DNA of 64,000 nucleotides from Polytrichum commune (lineage: Eukaryota; Streptophyta; Polytrichopsida; Polytrichales; Polytrichaceae): positions 8,246,001-8,310,000 of the forward strand of contig OX485806.1 in the NCBI GenBank assembly GCA_950295325.1. Reading direction: 5' to 3'. Shown here piece after piece: positions 24,886 through 36,810 of the stretch (its first letter is position 1; every line of letters starts with the position of its first letter). The position numbers and the translations under genes are program-made. Under the pieces are notes generated by a model. The model saw only the letters and a list, made by a program, of their open reading frames with translations, was not told the origin of the DNA and did not search any database.

Positions 24886-25939
24886 AGTGAGTTAGTTACA
24901 TACCCACCTTATTGCTTAGGTAGGCGCCGGTTGGTCACCTGGCATAACGACTGAATGGTCGTTATGTTGAGGTAATACATGCAATTCCCGTTACACTCAT
25001 CAGCTCCCAAAAGTTGTCTCTTCACCTGACTATGTTACTCATGGCAGCAGGCATTTCCAAGCTTACTTCAGATAGTCAACACCAATCCCTGGAAAGTCAT
25101 TCTCTCTCATCCTGGTCACAGATTTTCCTACTTCTGTTACTTAGACACATCATTCCACTGGAGAAGCTGCTGCTGGAGTTCCAGATAGCACACAACCACC
25201 TAAAGGTGGCTTGCATGTTCGTGGTCGCGGTCTTTCATGCATGAAGCCATCTTGAATATTGATTTTTTAACTGGCGGAAGAGATATGGAACCAACGATTT
25301 TTCCAGTCCCGAGGTTATGACTTGAAATTCTATCTACCAAGAAGTAAACAATTGGTTTTGATATCCCGAAGATCGCCAAAAGTATTGCTGCAATCGGCGT
25401 TGAACTTGAGTACTTACACCAATATTGTGACTGAATCTTGGAAACCAAATGAGGGCTCACCCAAAAAAGGCTTGAATGTGGTTGAGATATATTATTGGGA
25501 GTGGGCACTTTGCTCCTACTCACATGAATCTGGTAGGAAGAAATAGGGGCTCACGAAAAGACTTGAACATGCTTTAAGATTCATTCTTGCAATTGGCATC
25601 CTTGTAGTAAGAAAATGGGGCTTACGAAAATGCTTCAGCGTTCTCAATTCATTCTTAGAATTGAACACTGTACTTCTACTACATAACATTCTTTGTAGCA
25701 AGAAATGGGAGATCACGAAGAGCCTTTAACATGCTTAAGATTCATTTTTAGAAGTGGGTACTTCGCTTCTATTGACATTCTTGTTAGCACGAAAATGATT
25801 TCAACCACCAAGCTCAACTTTAGAACATCAGAGTAAATCTGCTCGGAGAAGAAAACCATCAAAATTCCAAAATCGTTCCCCTCTATTTTTCCTCATCCCT
25901 CAATATCACACCCAAGAACGTTGATCAAATTCAGTAACC

Positions 25940-28900
25940 ATGCCGGATCGCGTGAAAGCATCGGTGCCACCGGAGCACATCTCGGTGACCATCGGAGTCA
26001 AGGGGAAATCCAACGAAGTGGGAATCTCCTTCAGCATCCAAGACCGAGTCACTTTAGATTGGGCTCTTCACATCCCAGTGCAGCAAACTCCATCGCCCGA
26101 ATTACCATCAGCTACTAAACATTCCCATCCTCCAATTGCACCGATCAAATGTCCTACCTCAGGCAAACGATCTTCCTTCAAATGGGCTCCTCGACATTCA
26201 TGGAGCCATCAGGTCTCCGAACCCCCTACTGCTTCTGCTGCGGCGGATCATACTCCCGAAATTTCCATCACCATGGGGTTGCAGGAAAGGTCCAAGTGGA
26301 TGCCACCCCGTCCTCCTGAAATTCTGAAAGTGGAAGTGCAGGGGGATGATGAAGATGAAGAAGCTAGTAAGAAGAAGGTTGTGACTGTCACGGTGGATCG
26401 AGATGAGGAAGAGGAGAAGCCTTACCGCGGCGGGTTTCGAGACGTTCGAAATGGTACGACTGCTTGATTTCCACAAAAGTTCTCCCCTGCTGATTGTTGT
26501 CAGATGTGTGGGATTTATGAGGTGGTCACTCTACGCTTGAGTGGTTTACGGACAGGTTTTGTAGGTAAGAGAAATTTGAGTTTGGGTTGCGTGTTGAAAA
26601 CATCAGACTCTATTCTAGGTTCAATTCTTAACACGATTGGGAGGGCTAGGTGATCGTTCAAAGAGAACGAGAATCGTCACTTTGACCTCGTATAGCTTTC
26701 GCATCTTAACACGTCTGATCTTTAAGCTTGTAGTGATACGATGTGTCATTCATCGCAATTGCACCTTATGATGTGGTCACAACTCTTAATTGGACACATG
26801 TATTTGAGTGGTAAGTATATGGCAAGGTTTGTAGGTAAGAAGAGTCGATCACCAAAAAGGCATCATGTGTTTGAACTATATGCTCTCACCGTAGACACCA
26901 TTGTAGCTTGAATTGGTAACATGATTGAGTGGGAGCTGGTTCATGTGATCACTTCGAAGAGAGAGAGAATTGTCACTTTGACCTCCTAAGGTAGACGTGT
27001 GTCAGTTTGGTACTTTATTTTTTGCACTCACTTCTTGTAGGATATGAAGCACACCATTAGTGAGAGAGAATCCAAATTGTGCCCATAGCCATTTTCCTCA
27101 TGGTTTTCGGGACTCATACAACTATCTCATTTAACATCAAAGTGAAGATTCTCATGCTCATTAAATGGTCATATAGGTCCCCCTAATCATGTTGAAATCT
27201 GAACCTAGAATAATTAGCAAATTCTAAGCATGTAGTCCAATCTCTTCTAAACACATGTCTAATCGGTGTCCGTTCTTAGATCCACATGTAACCTCATACC
27301 ACTTTAGGTGAGAGAAGGTTTTGTCCAAAGAAGATAGGCTATAACTTCTACATCTAATAAGTCCGAAATTGAAAGGTTCCTTGAATTCCTCTACCTTGTG
27401 GAAAGTTGCTTCCACATATGGTATATTACCCTTATGATGTGGTCACTCTTTGAATTGGACACCTATATTTGAGTGGTGTATGGCAAAGCTTGTAGGTAAG
27501 AATGGACACTAAAGAGACATCTGACATGTATTTTGATGAGATTGGACTATGTGCTCAAAATAATACCAAATGGTGTACCATTTCTGGGTTCAATTGGTAG
27601 CACAATTGGAATGGTTAGGTGATCACTCAAAGAAAAGAAAAAGCAAAAGGACTGTCACTTTGACCTCCTACAACTCTACATCTCAACTTCGATCTTAAGA
27701 CTTGAAACAACAGTCTGCATAATTCACAATAATTGCTAAGCAGATGAGACAATTCCCAATCCGATCCAACAGTCGAAACTGTCCGTGGAGTTTGAAAGTC
27801 TCTAATGGTGGATTTTGTGACACAGGAGCACAGTATTTGCATGCAGTCGCCCAGACTTGTGTGCCATGGCATCAGGTGGCAGGCCTTGAGCCCGAGCCAG
27901 TACATCCAGAGACCAAAACAAGAGAGACTCAAGCATCATGGATGCGCAACATTCCGCTACAAACAATGAAGGAAGGGTTCACGCAGATGGACAAGGCGGG
28001 ATGTCACATTTGCGACTGCCTCGATGTCACAAAAGTTCCCAGAAATTACAAGGACTCGGAGCAGTGGGAAAAAGAGCGAATACAAGCGGCCATCACCATC
28101 CAGAAGTATGTCCGGCGGTCCAGGTGTATCAGACTCGCCCACCAGATTCGAGAATACGCAATCAAGAAACGGGAGGTAGTAATTGCTTCTTCTACTCTTA
28201 CAGTTCTAAACAAAAACTTCTTTATGTAGATGGTTCCTTTTCCTGATAGTTAACCCATTTCTCCTGGAATATGTAACATGCAAATAGTACGAGATGGGTA
28301 GCAAATCCAAATTACGGTCATAGGTAGCCACTTTCCTCATAAGTTTTCTGAGCTCGTATGAATACCTTGTTCATTATCAAAGTGAAGATTTTCATGTTTA
28401 TTTTCGTGGTCATATAGGTCCCCCAATCATGTTGGCAATTGAGCCTAGAATAATTATCATAACTTGTGTACAGAGTCTAATCTCTTTTTAATTCACGACT
28501 TCTTGGTGTGCGTTCTTGGAGCTACAGTGGACTACATAGTAATAAAATCGAAATATAGGTGTCCAATCAAGATAAGTAACCGAATTAGGCATATCTCCCT
28601 TGTTCAAAAATAAATCTAAGAATCAAGAACCTTGATGACATGCAGGAATGCCAAGCATTGTCAAGTGGCAATTAGCTCTCATTAGTCGACATCAATCTCA
28701 TTGTTACCTATCTTCTTTGGACAAAGCCTTCTCCAATCTGCCAAGACTTCAACTTAAAGGACTTGCCAAGTAGAATTTCAAAGGATTCTTAGGTATCGTG
28801 TGTAAGGACGATATTCTCTTTCTATTCTATATTCAAGAGTAGATCCAAGAACTGTGAAGGTCCTTGGTTACATACATGAATGAATGCCAAGGATTGTCAA

Positions 28901-31900
28901 GTGGCATTGAGCTCTCATGTGTCGACACCAATCTCATTGTTACCCATCTCGGAGAATAGCCTTCTCCTATCTACCAAGATTCAACTTAGAGAAGACATTC
29001 TCATTCTACATTCTTCTTCTACTCCCATTCTAAACAGAATTCTCATAAGTAGAGTTTTGGGGGAAATACACTTAGATTTGTAGCTTTGGGCCATGGAAGG
29101 CTTCTTGACTTAAGAAAGTTGCAAATTTTTGTATCCTGTAATGTCGGTGCTTGAAATGGGCAATTGAGACAGCTTGTTGAGTCTCTTTGTTTCGATCTTG
29201 CTGCAGAAGGAAATTAAGTGGTAGCACTCGTCGTCGGGAAAAACCTTAGGGTTTGATGTGACAGTGCCCTCACGCAGAATTTTAAGCCTACATAGAGTCA
29301 CCATTGCAGACTTGCAATTTCTCAAACATGCAAGTCCATGTGGTTTGTGGGCCTAATTTCAGCTACTACATTTTGTCAAACTTGGCTTAAAGTTAGCAGA
29401 ATTTGTCAAGTGAGTTGCTCTTATCGATTGTGGTTAGGATTAACCCAAGTCACTTCGGTGTGATCTGTAAAGTTCCAGCACAGTTTTGGTTCTTGACAGC
29501 AGAAGCAATTTCCACAGCTCCAACCACGGCTTCAGTCGACGACATAAATCCTTATATTCAAGTGAAATCAAAGGTGTCAAGTATTATATATGTTGAGATT
29601 GTCTAATGCAAATTTTGTGCTGGTTGATCACCGCAGTTTTGGGCTGAGCAAGAGAAGATAGACAAGGAGAAGGACGATCTGCGGTTACAAAAGGAGAGAG
29701 ACCTATTCGTCAACCCCCGAACCGGAGAAGACTTTGAATTTTTGTATCAGCAGCTTGAGGACTGGAGAATGAAGGAGGTGATGACCATTGAGATGGGTGG
29801 CAGCGAGGGAATGGACCGACGAAAACTTGTTGTAAAGCTTCTTGACAAGGTCAGGACACACACAGGCCTTCATTAACATTCGAGACATTATCACTTTGAG
29901 CTTCAGTTTTATTTCATTCGCTTAACAACTAATATATATAATTTAGTAATCTGCTGAATTGTGGACGCCAGCAGTAATGCAAAGTAACATGTCACTATGG
30001 TTTTAATTTAAAGGAAGCTGTTGTAAATTTTTTTAATATTGGTTTAAGTGGAGGGTCACTTCTACTACTGGCCCGCGTAAAACCTTCACATGAGATGAAC
30101 ATATATTGTTATTCATTGACCAAAGCAGGAGTTGAAGATGCTCCTGTCATTGGACAAGCTTCGGTGTCGAGCGGCAAAGCTCAACAAGGCGGACCGAATC
30201 ACCAAAAGCTTGACCAGGATGAGCAAGCCCAAGCGGTGGGAGATGAGCAATGGCAGCATCATGCATGTTGAAACCCAGTCCACCATGCGCGCAGCTGACA
30301 TGCTCAATGTAAGTTCGATTGCTAGTGTAATTGCGTTTTCAATGTGCTACAGGATTATCATTGCCCTGGGAAAGTGTGAATGTTGTAGTTTTTACTGAGG
30401 TATCTGGAGCTTAAACTTGTACAAGCAGATAGACGTCAATAGATAATGCATTTCCCAGTAGACATACGAATGTGATCTATCTTGTTAATATAATTGCACA
30501 ATTGACATGCTTGATGTAAGAATGACTGATTCCCCAGCCTACCTACAGAATGAGCAAATGCCATTGAATTTTTAGTGCGCTAAGGAATTATGCGATAGAA
30601 GGTGTGAATATCCTAGTTTCTGTCGAGGTTTTTGTAGCTCAAACTTGTACAAGCAGATAAATGTCAAAATATATTCTAATGGCAAGTTGACATATGGATC
30701 ATGTGACCTTTCTTGTTAATATAGTTGAATGACTAAGATGCTCGATGTAATGCATTTTCCAGTAGACATTGAATGTGATCTTTCTTGTTAATATAGTTGC
30801 ACAATTGACATGCTTGATGCAAAAATGACTAATTCCCCAAGCTTCCTACAGAATGAGCAAATGCCATTGCATTTTCAATGTGCTAGAGGATTATGCCATG
30901 GAAGGTGTGAATATAGTAGTTTTCAGCGAGGTTTCAGTTTGGAGCTGAGATTTGTACAAGCAGATTAATGTCAAAATTTAGTTCAATTGCAAGTAGACAT
31001 ATGGATGTGATCTTTCTTGTTGATATAGTTGAACAGCTGACATGCTCAATATAAGAATGACCGAGTCCCAACCTACCTACAGAATGAGCAAATGCCATTG
31101 AATTTTCAGTTTGCTACAGAATTATGCCATGGAGTTATCATAGTTTCTGGTGAGATTTCTGGAGCTGAAACTTGTACAAGGATGTTTAACATTAGAAGGT
31201 ATTTCTAATTTGCAAGTTGATGTGACTAGTTTAGTGATCGTCATCTTTCTTTTGGTGAATATTGTAGTTGTACAAAGCGCTGAAGAGAAAGTCCAGTTCC
31301 ATGGATGAAAGGTTGGGAGTTCTGTCGTACGTGAAGTGGACAGTGCAGATGTTTCATACACGATTGACCCAGGAGATTTTGCTGCTGATTGAGAGGGAAG
31401 CAGATCTCATGTACAGGAACCGCCCAGCCAGTTCTCTTTCTGGCCTCCGCCAACGCATTCTTGACCTCTTCGTTCAGGTACTGTATTTGTTTTAGTTACT
31501 CACACCATCACTACAAGGAGATGGGGGTCTATTTGACATGATGTTAGTCCAATTTACACTTAGCTTTCAACTTGATAGCTTGAACTTTTCACCGGGCTAA
31601 TTTTGCTTAGATGGTGCCTTGATGAATCCTATATGGAATGACTAAGACAAGCTCTCAATCAAAAATCCTATGCAATCTCCATGAGGTAGTTTGGAAATTT
31701 CAAGAGTTCGAGCTCTCATTTTGGGGGCCCAAGCCAATGGGCTTTGATTTGCATTCTTTGGCTTGCCATGAATGCTCCTTTTTTTAGTATCATTCCCTCA
31801 TTGATACCTCACTTTAAAACAAGGCCACTGTACAGTTTCTCAAACTCTTGAGAACCTCAAGATTAGTGAAGCTCTCAATAGTTTGAACTTTGGTTAAGAG

Positions 31901-32473
31901 CTTCTCGACTTCAAGTATCAAACTCAACAATTGTAAGTTTGAGCTCTCAACTTGGGCTCTAGTATACAGGGGGCCTGAGTGCCTTCCATGTCAAAAAATC
32001 CCACATGACACTCACGAATCCACTATTGTGTCAAAATAAACTCCCACACATCACATTTTTTTGTAAATTAGGCATACATAGCCTATGTGCCTCAAAACGA
32101 TAAACCATTCTCTCATTTATTATTGATTGGCTAGTTTAGAGATTGTCATATCTAGTTGCACATGGCCATGGCTTACAGTGTCACCGGACAATGTTTTGGA
32201 ATCTGAGATTGCTGTGGCCATGATTGTAGCATATCACAGACACAGTGAGATGGTTCAAGCGAAACAATGTCATGGAAAACGTAGGCAGTTGAATGCAACA
32301 CTAGAATCTCGGTTTTTTACTCTTTGAGGTGGTTTTCTATGCAGTTTGCAGAGACGCCAGAGTTTAACCCTGAAGCTGCAATTTTAGTGCTGCGTGGGCT
32401 CCATGATTACGACTCAGGCAGTGGTCACTCTCCCATGAGAAAGGCCGCGCTCCCACCCTATTCGATGACCTAA
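25940..32473 (+). CDS. IQUB: IQUB-like (IQ motif and ubiquitin domain-containing) ciliary protein
   Basis: In animals IQUB is an axonemal protein linked to radial spokes of motile cilia; in a plant it should act in sperm flagella. Exons: 25940-26453, 27826-28175, 29637-29849, 30129-30308, 31268-31477, 32345-32473, all frame-consistent, 531 aa. Residues 165-190 (YRGGFRDVRNG then QYLHAVAQT) match the conserved IQUB block after the ubiquitin-like fold. An IQ motif, ITIQKYVRRSRCIRL, lies near residues 261-275. Exon 3 holds NPRTGEDFEFLYQQLEDWR, exon 4 PKRWEMSNGS and HVETQSTMRA, exon 5 LTQEILLLIEREADLMYR, all recognisable IQUB signatures as I remember the human protein. The N-terminal 150 residues show no clear ubiquitin fold, and the protein ends shortly after PEFNPEAA, so the Cys-containing C-terminal third of animal IQUB is absent. 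An unseen further exon downstream of 32473 would require a different exon 6 donor. Family assignment is firm; domain loss is less so. Confidence 0.87.
26500..27010 (+). mobile_element. Dispersed family A repeats, two adjacent partial copies, IQUB intron 1
   Basis: Both copies show GTGGTCAC, TTGAGTGGT, a GGCAAGGTTTGTAGGTAAGA or similar string, then GTCACTTTGACCTC. One runs from about 26500 to 26750 and the next from about 26760 to 27010. Forward orientation. Confidence 0.6.
27050..27420 (-). mobile_element. Dispersed family A repeat, reverse orientation, IQUB intron 1
   Basis: Blocks CCAAATTGTGCCCATAGCC, ATCAAAGTGAAGATTCTCAT, GGTCATATAGGTCCCCCTAA and GTGTCCGTTCTTAGATCCAC identify it as the complement of the forward copies flanking it on both sides. 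Confidence 0.65.
27425..27770 (+). mobile_element. Dispersed family A repeat, forward reference copy, IQUB intron 1
   Basis: Best forward example: GTGGTCACTCTTTGAATTGG, ACACCTATATTTGAGTGGTG, AAGAATGGACAC, TTAGGTGATCACTCAAAG, GTCACTTTGACCTCCTACAA, GAGACAATTCCCAATCCGAT. The right end is close to the exon 2 acceptor, so the repeat supplies most of the intron's 3' portion. Confidence 0.65.
28280..28610 (-). mobile_element. Dispersed family A repeat, reverse orientation, IQUB intron 2
   Basis: Carries AGCAAATCCAAATTACGGTC, CACTTTCCTCATAAG, CAAAGTGAAGATTTTCATG, GGTCATATAGGTCCCC and GATAAGTAACCGAATTAGGC, the same series as 44030-44570. Confidence 0.65.
28611..29630. other. IQUB intron 2 remainder with a local duplication
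   Basis: Two direct copies of about 200 bp share GATCCAAGAAC or AATCAAGAACC, then ATGCCAAG-ATTGTCAAGTGGCA, GAGCTCTCAT and CAATCTCATTGTTACC-ATCT. They lie at about 28610-28760 and 28840-28990. No coding sequence is apparent in the rest. Confidence 0.55.
30294..31180 (+). repeat. Tandem array built from the exon 4 donor region, IQUB intron 4
   Basis: The exon 4 end reads GCTGACATGCTCAATGTAAG (donor at 30309). Variants recur at about 30501-30520, 30731-30750, 30803-30822 and 31035-31054. A second marker, ACTTGTACAAGCAGAT, recurs at about 30414, 30642, 30950 and 31170. Other shared blocks are CTTGTTAATATAGTTG and CAGAATGAGCAAATGCCATT. The period varies from about 220 to 310 bp. The intron consists largely of diverged copies of the exon-intron border. 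Confidence 0.85.
31700..31990 (+). repeat. Dispersed family E repeat, copy 3, IQUB intron 5
   Basis: Matches 23470-23700 through CATTCTTTGGCTTGCCATG, CATTGATACCTCACTTT, AGTTTCTCAAACTCTTGAGA and GTGAAGCTCTCAATAGTTTG. Confidence 0.65.
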
Positions 32474-33970
32474 TTTTCACATTCAATCCCTGAAATATGT
32501 AACTCGAGCTCTTTGTGGGGGATCAACCCAGACACCGTCAAACAGGTTATGGGTGCCTACCACAACCAATGGCAAGGCGACACACGTCCGTTACCGGACG
32601 TAGTGTCATGCCATGGCAAGGTCATCAATTATCGGTGATAATGTGCCTCCTTGTATTCAATCAAGAATAGAAAAATCACTTGGGCACTTGATGGCTGGCC
32701 ATCGTCAGCTGGACCAACAGCCTCTTTCATGTACAATTTCCAATGTTGACCCTTGTCAGCAGTGAATGAAGAAGGCCAAATGAACATGGAACTCTTAAAA
32801 AGACCAAGGGATTCCTGAATCTTGGGGAATTCATTTTTGTGTTAACATATGTCCAAGGTGACCAGAGAATATGATACTCTGTGCGGAAGAATTTTCTTCA
32901 ACAAAATCCCCATGTACATTTTGTACTGTAACATACACAAATCACAACTGTGATGTGCACATGTTGTATTTGTTTGCGATTGTTCTGCCTTCAGTTTAGG
33001 TCAAGGTCACCGAGCCCATAATGACGGACATCAAAGATGTGTATTCCTATCACAGTTTACACTCTGCCATAGTTAATTACATGAAACATTGAAAGCATCT
33101 TTCTGTCAATATTGGATCAAGTGAACCACAAGTTGGAATGAATTTTACAACAGGAATTTAAGTGAGTATTCATTGATGTGGCATAATGGTTGCTGAGATT
33201 GAATCGCCATCTACTCACAAAACTGGTACTTTGTAACAAAGTCACACTTAATCCAAAGCCAATGAAATCTACATTTTAAGCTCAATTGATCACTAGACAT
33301 TAACTTCCACAATCAATTGCTTGTATGTCACTTGCGGCCCATCGATGGAGTTTAGCTTCACTTGCATTTGTTGGGGAGTGGAGGACCACAAAGGCCTGGG
33401 TTGCCAGGCCGGAAAGCCTTGACACCAAGCTGTTGCATAGCCAAGGGAATTGGACCTGTGCGCAAGCAGAATAAAATGAAACAGTGAAGGTAATTGCAAC
33501 GCCAAATTCCATCAGTGGCCCAATTCATACACCCATTTTAAGTTCCAAAGTGGACAGCTAGATTGTTTAAAATCAATGCTAGTCATATAATTCTAATGAT
33601 CAAATGTACTCCGTTTCTTGTGCTCCTACCTTAAACATTCACATATTAGATTTATCGTACCATACATATTATTCAAAGTAAGAACAACATCCATAATGAC
33701 AAGATTACATTACAACCAGCTGAAAGGTGGTCTATAATGTGATAATGGTGTTAGATTATACCTAGTCGTTGATAATATGATTATGTAATAAATTATGCAA
33801 TAATTTCATATAACAATTTTCTTTGTGGTAGTATAATGTGATACATATTAGAAGAAAACATAAAAGTAATGAACTTATCACAAACTCGTTAGAATGTTGT
33901 GGTAATATTTCAACATTTTATTGTTTGTAATGATAATTTTGCCTCCATAACTTTGTGATGTACTTAAGTC
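32474..33970. other. Intergenic spacer, no recognised gene
   Basis: It follows the IQUB stop codon. Two overlapping minus-strand ORFs of 70 codons at about 33293-33512 show no family signature I recognise. The stretch 33540-33960 is strongly AT-rich. Confidence 0.4.
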
Positions 33971-34445
33971 TCACAATAATAAATCACTTGTAAGCATGTT
34001 GTTGGTAAAGAGTCCAGCTAGAGGGAAGTTAGTGGTGTAAGGACCATAGTTCGAAGGGATAGGCCCGGTGAGCTTATTGTGGTCGAGATTAATCTCCTTG
34101 AAATTAGGCAAATCTCCAAGTTCGACCGGAATAGGCCCCGTAATCTGGTTGTGGTTCGCATATAATGACAAGTTTTTGAGCTTCCCGAACGTGTGCAGGA
34201 GCGGTCCGGACAAGGCGTTTTCACCCACATATAAAGCATGTAACTGTGTGCAATTTCCAATAGACGCGGGAATAGGTCCAAAGAGCTTGTTCCCAGTGAG
34301 TTGAATCACATGCAAACCCAACTGATGTTGTAGAGCTCCCCGGGAATAGGTCCACTAAATTGGTTGTAGTCTAGGTCGAGTTCTCCGTATTGGGCTCCAG
34401 TGAGGGTGATACCCGCCAACCACTTGGGATCTCCATATTCTTCTA
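33971..34445 (-). pseudogene. Leucine-rich repeat fragment, frameshifted
   Basis: Plant extracellular LRR motifs are clear on the minus strand: LDLDYNQFSGPIPGELYNIS, then after a frame change near 34319 VIQLTGNKLFGPIPASIG, ALYVGENALSGPL, LYANHNQITGPIPVELG and INLDHNKLTGPIPSN, ending at a stop at 33971. Only four or five repeats remain. There is no signal peptide, transmembrane segment or kinase. The upstream edge at about 34445 meets an A/T-rich stretch. This is most likely a relic of an LRR receptor-like gene. Confidence 0.75.
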
Positions 34446-34489
34446 GAAAAAAATTTATAAAAATTTATAAAAAAAAATTCTATCTGACA

Positions 34490-34680
34490 TCTTCATTTAG
34501 ACCTTCTCTAACTCTTGCATCTCAATTTTGAATTTGAAACTTGAAATGACAATGTTTGTCAATAGCACTTGCAAACTAGATGGCTTGATCCAACAATTAA
34601 AAGTGCACGTGGGGTTGGAAGTACTGCCCACGATAGGGCTACGTACCTTAGCTTAGACTACATTATTTGAAGAATCTATT
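34490..34680 (+). mobile_element. Dispersed family A repeat, 3' part only
   Basis: Retains the right half of the family: CTCTTGCATCTCAATTTTG, AACTTGAAATGACAATGTTT, GGTTGGAAGTACTGCCCA, AGGGCTACGTACCTTA. It adjoins the LRR fragment and may mark a breakpoint. Confidence 0.6.
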
Positions 34681-34689
34681 GCAAGGTAG

Positions 34690-36453
34690 ACTGTAAATTT
34701 GAGCTTGTTAAGGTAAAATTATTTTGCAAGGTAGAATATTCTAGGAAAATGCTTTAGACAATTATTAAGAAACAAATTGGGTATACCATATCTTGGATAT
34801 GCCTTCATGCATGTTGCGTACTTCATGTTGATATAAATTGTGAGTGAGTGTGCATGTCTAGCCCATGTCTAGCTAATATAGTGTTACTTGGATCTTATCT
34901 CACCCCCAACATACCTAAAGGTAAGGTAGTAGGATTAAAGCAAGGATCAAATGTACTATATGGTCATGGCTTCTTCTCACACTCATTGATGTGAAGGGGT
35001 GCACCTCTCCAACATTAAATACATGCATGGGGTCCCACAAAGAGAATCTCTAGACTTAATGCATGAGCAACCCCATTACAAGCTTTGTTGTATTGGTCTT
35101 GACAAAGAGTAGTTGCACCTTCTTTTTGGGAAGGGGGACTCAGGGGGATATGGGATGCAAATGAGTCAATTTGCTTCAAATTTTTGTTTGAAGATAGGTG
35201 CCATATATTATGTAGTTCTTTTTTCGTAAATGTTGGTTCCATCAAAAAATCAATTAGTGTAAAGAATTTTCAAATTGAAAAGGATTCAAAGTTGAAGATC
35301 TCAACGCATTAAATGTGATAATGTAGAATTGGTTTATGCTAATCCATCATTTAAGCAAAGGGCTTCCGAACATGCTCCAAACAATAATCAATTAATTCAT
35401 AAAGCAATGACATGCTGAACAATGGTACCCTTCCTATGTACACCTTACACAAATCTATACATTGAAGATTTGTGTTGGATCTTCAATTTCATGTACTTTT
35501 TAAAATGATATTAATTGATGTTCTTCATTGTTGTGCTTGCTCTAAAATTGTTGACAGACACAATGATTGAGCTCATATGAACTTTGGAAGATATACTAAA
35601 CCATTGATGGAAGTTGTGCTCAAGTTGCGAAGTAAGGACATAATGCATCCCTTGAGATGGGGCACATGAGATGAAAAAGAGTAACCACATCCTTTTGCAA
35701 TTTTTGTTTGGGTGGGATGTGTCAACAAATAGCAATTACAGTCCAAACTACATGGATTGAAGTTTCTACCCAGTGTTTACAAATGGAGAAGGTGAACTCT
35801 TTCACACATTCATCACAATATCCATACCAATGTGTCAATATTACATGATACATTCCAACCTTCCTGCCACTAAGTGTCTATAGAAAATTTACATGTCAAT
35901 GGGAAGAGATGCACCCTTTCACAATATTCATTCACGAGGGATATTACTTCAACAAGTAGCATTAGCATTCCAAACTACACGCCACAATAAAGTGACACAC
36001 ATTGACAACATAATCAGTATGAATTGAAGTGATCCAAGTTACATAAGGTCACTGGTGACACAACAAACACAAGTAACATCTTGAAGTTGAAACAAAAACG
36101 AATGTAAGGCTCCTCTACACTCCTTCCAACTTCACATCATTCGCAATCCAAAATCCATACTCTCTAATTCAACTCCACTTAAATGTGCCTTGACTTTCAA
36201 AGCGCCGATCTGGTTGCTACTATCTACTCCTTTGCCACAAAAAGCTTAAAGTATTCTAAAGCCCAAAATTGTTCCATGCGTGCATGCAAGGAGGAATGTC
36301 GGTACATGGACATGGCCTAACTCAATGTTTAATTTGTGCTCTCAAAGTACTCAATATACTCTACCTGAATATTACACTATTTATACAAAAGGTCATGACA
36401 CTTCAAAAACTCAAAGGCCGTAAAAGTCAAGAATCTTGTGGATAGTAAGCCCA
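34690..36453. other. Intergenic spacer, no recognised gene
   Basis: Unique-looking AT-rich sequence without coding potential that I can support. Weak internal similarity (ACTCTTTCACA-ATTCAT and CAAACTACA words) appears between about 35700 and 36000. Confidence 0.4.
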
Positions 36454-36810
36454 TCAATAGGTTGAACATCCAGGTGGCGCATCAACCACTTCCACACGCT
36501 CATGTAGAGTGCAAAAACCTCTATGGCCTCTTTTAAAAAATCGGCCTTCATTAACCAAGATGCAGGTCAGCCGATCAAATGCTTCACGGTCGGCCATCTC
36601 GTGGGTAGTGTATAGGTGAAGAATGTCATAGCATGCTTGAAAAATACGCGGCTCGTTCTCTTGAAACCGCGCTTTTAGACTGGTGACCGGCGTTTTAAAA
36701 GTGCGGTCTATTAGATTGTAATGGATGCATTCTTCCAGGCACTTGCAAGTAGGCATGGGGTCTTCTTCAAACTGCATGATTTCCTTGCCTTTTGAAGGTG
36801 GCCCTGCCAT
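36454..36810 (-). CDS. Small PAH-like (Sin3 paired amphipathic helix-like) protein, copy A
   Basis: An intact single-exon ORF of 118 aa. After a variable 30-residue head it reads LKARFQENEPRIFQACYDIL, then HEMADREAFDRLTCILVNEG, then GHRGFCTLH. The spacing of hydrophobic positions, the F..NEP.IF pattern and the second amphipathic helix followed by a GF..L tail resemble the PAH fold by which Sin3 co-repressors bind partners. That reading is my inference; sequence identity to Sin3 itself is low. Copies B (38677) and C (60671) are relatives in this window. Two Cys-containing residues (CKCLEEC) precede the domain and are shared as CTCMEE in copy B. A nuclear adaptor role is possible but unproven. 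Confidence 0.6.
   Translation of the reverse strand: MAGPPSKGKEIMQFEEDPMPTCKCLEECIHYNLIDRTFKTPVTSLKARFQENEPRIFQACYDILHLYTTHEMADREAFDRLTCILVNEGRFFKRGHRGFCTLHERVEVVDAPPGCSTY

Larger units (their letters stand above)
21132..25939. other. Intergenic region upstream of GDSL pseudogene and IQUB-like gene
   Basis: AT-rich spacer between two divergently placed genes. Besides the hairpins, minisatellite and family E repeats listed separately, it has a poly-G run at 22139-22150 and a stretch near 22200-22400 rich in repeated TAATCTA/GATTATTTGAAAC words. I found no ORF with recognisable protein similarity. The end nearest 25940 should hold the IQUB-like promoter and 5' UTR. Confidence 0.5.

Noticed and set aside
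27744-27825. Upstream extension of the IQUB exon 2 ORF to 27744
   Set aside because: A good CAG acceptor at 27825 gives the correct phase, and the extension is family A repeat sequence.
33293-33512. Two overlapping 70-codon minus-strand ORFs
   Set aside because: No recognisable motif, and the two frames compete without either showing coding character.
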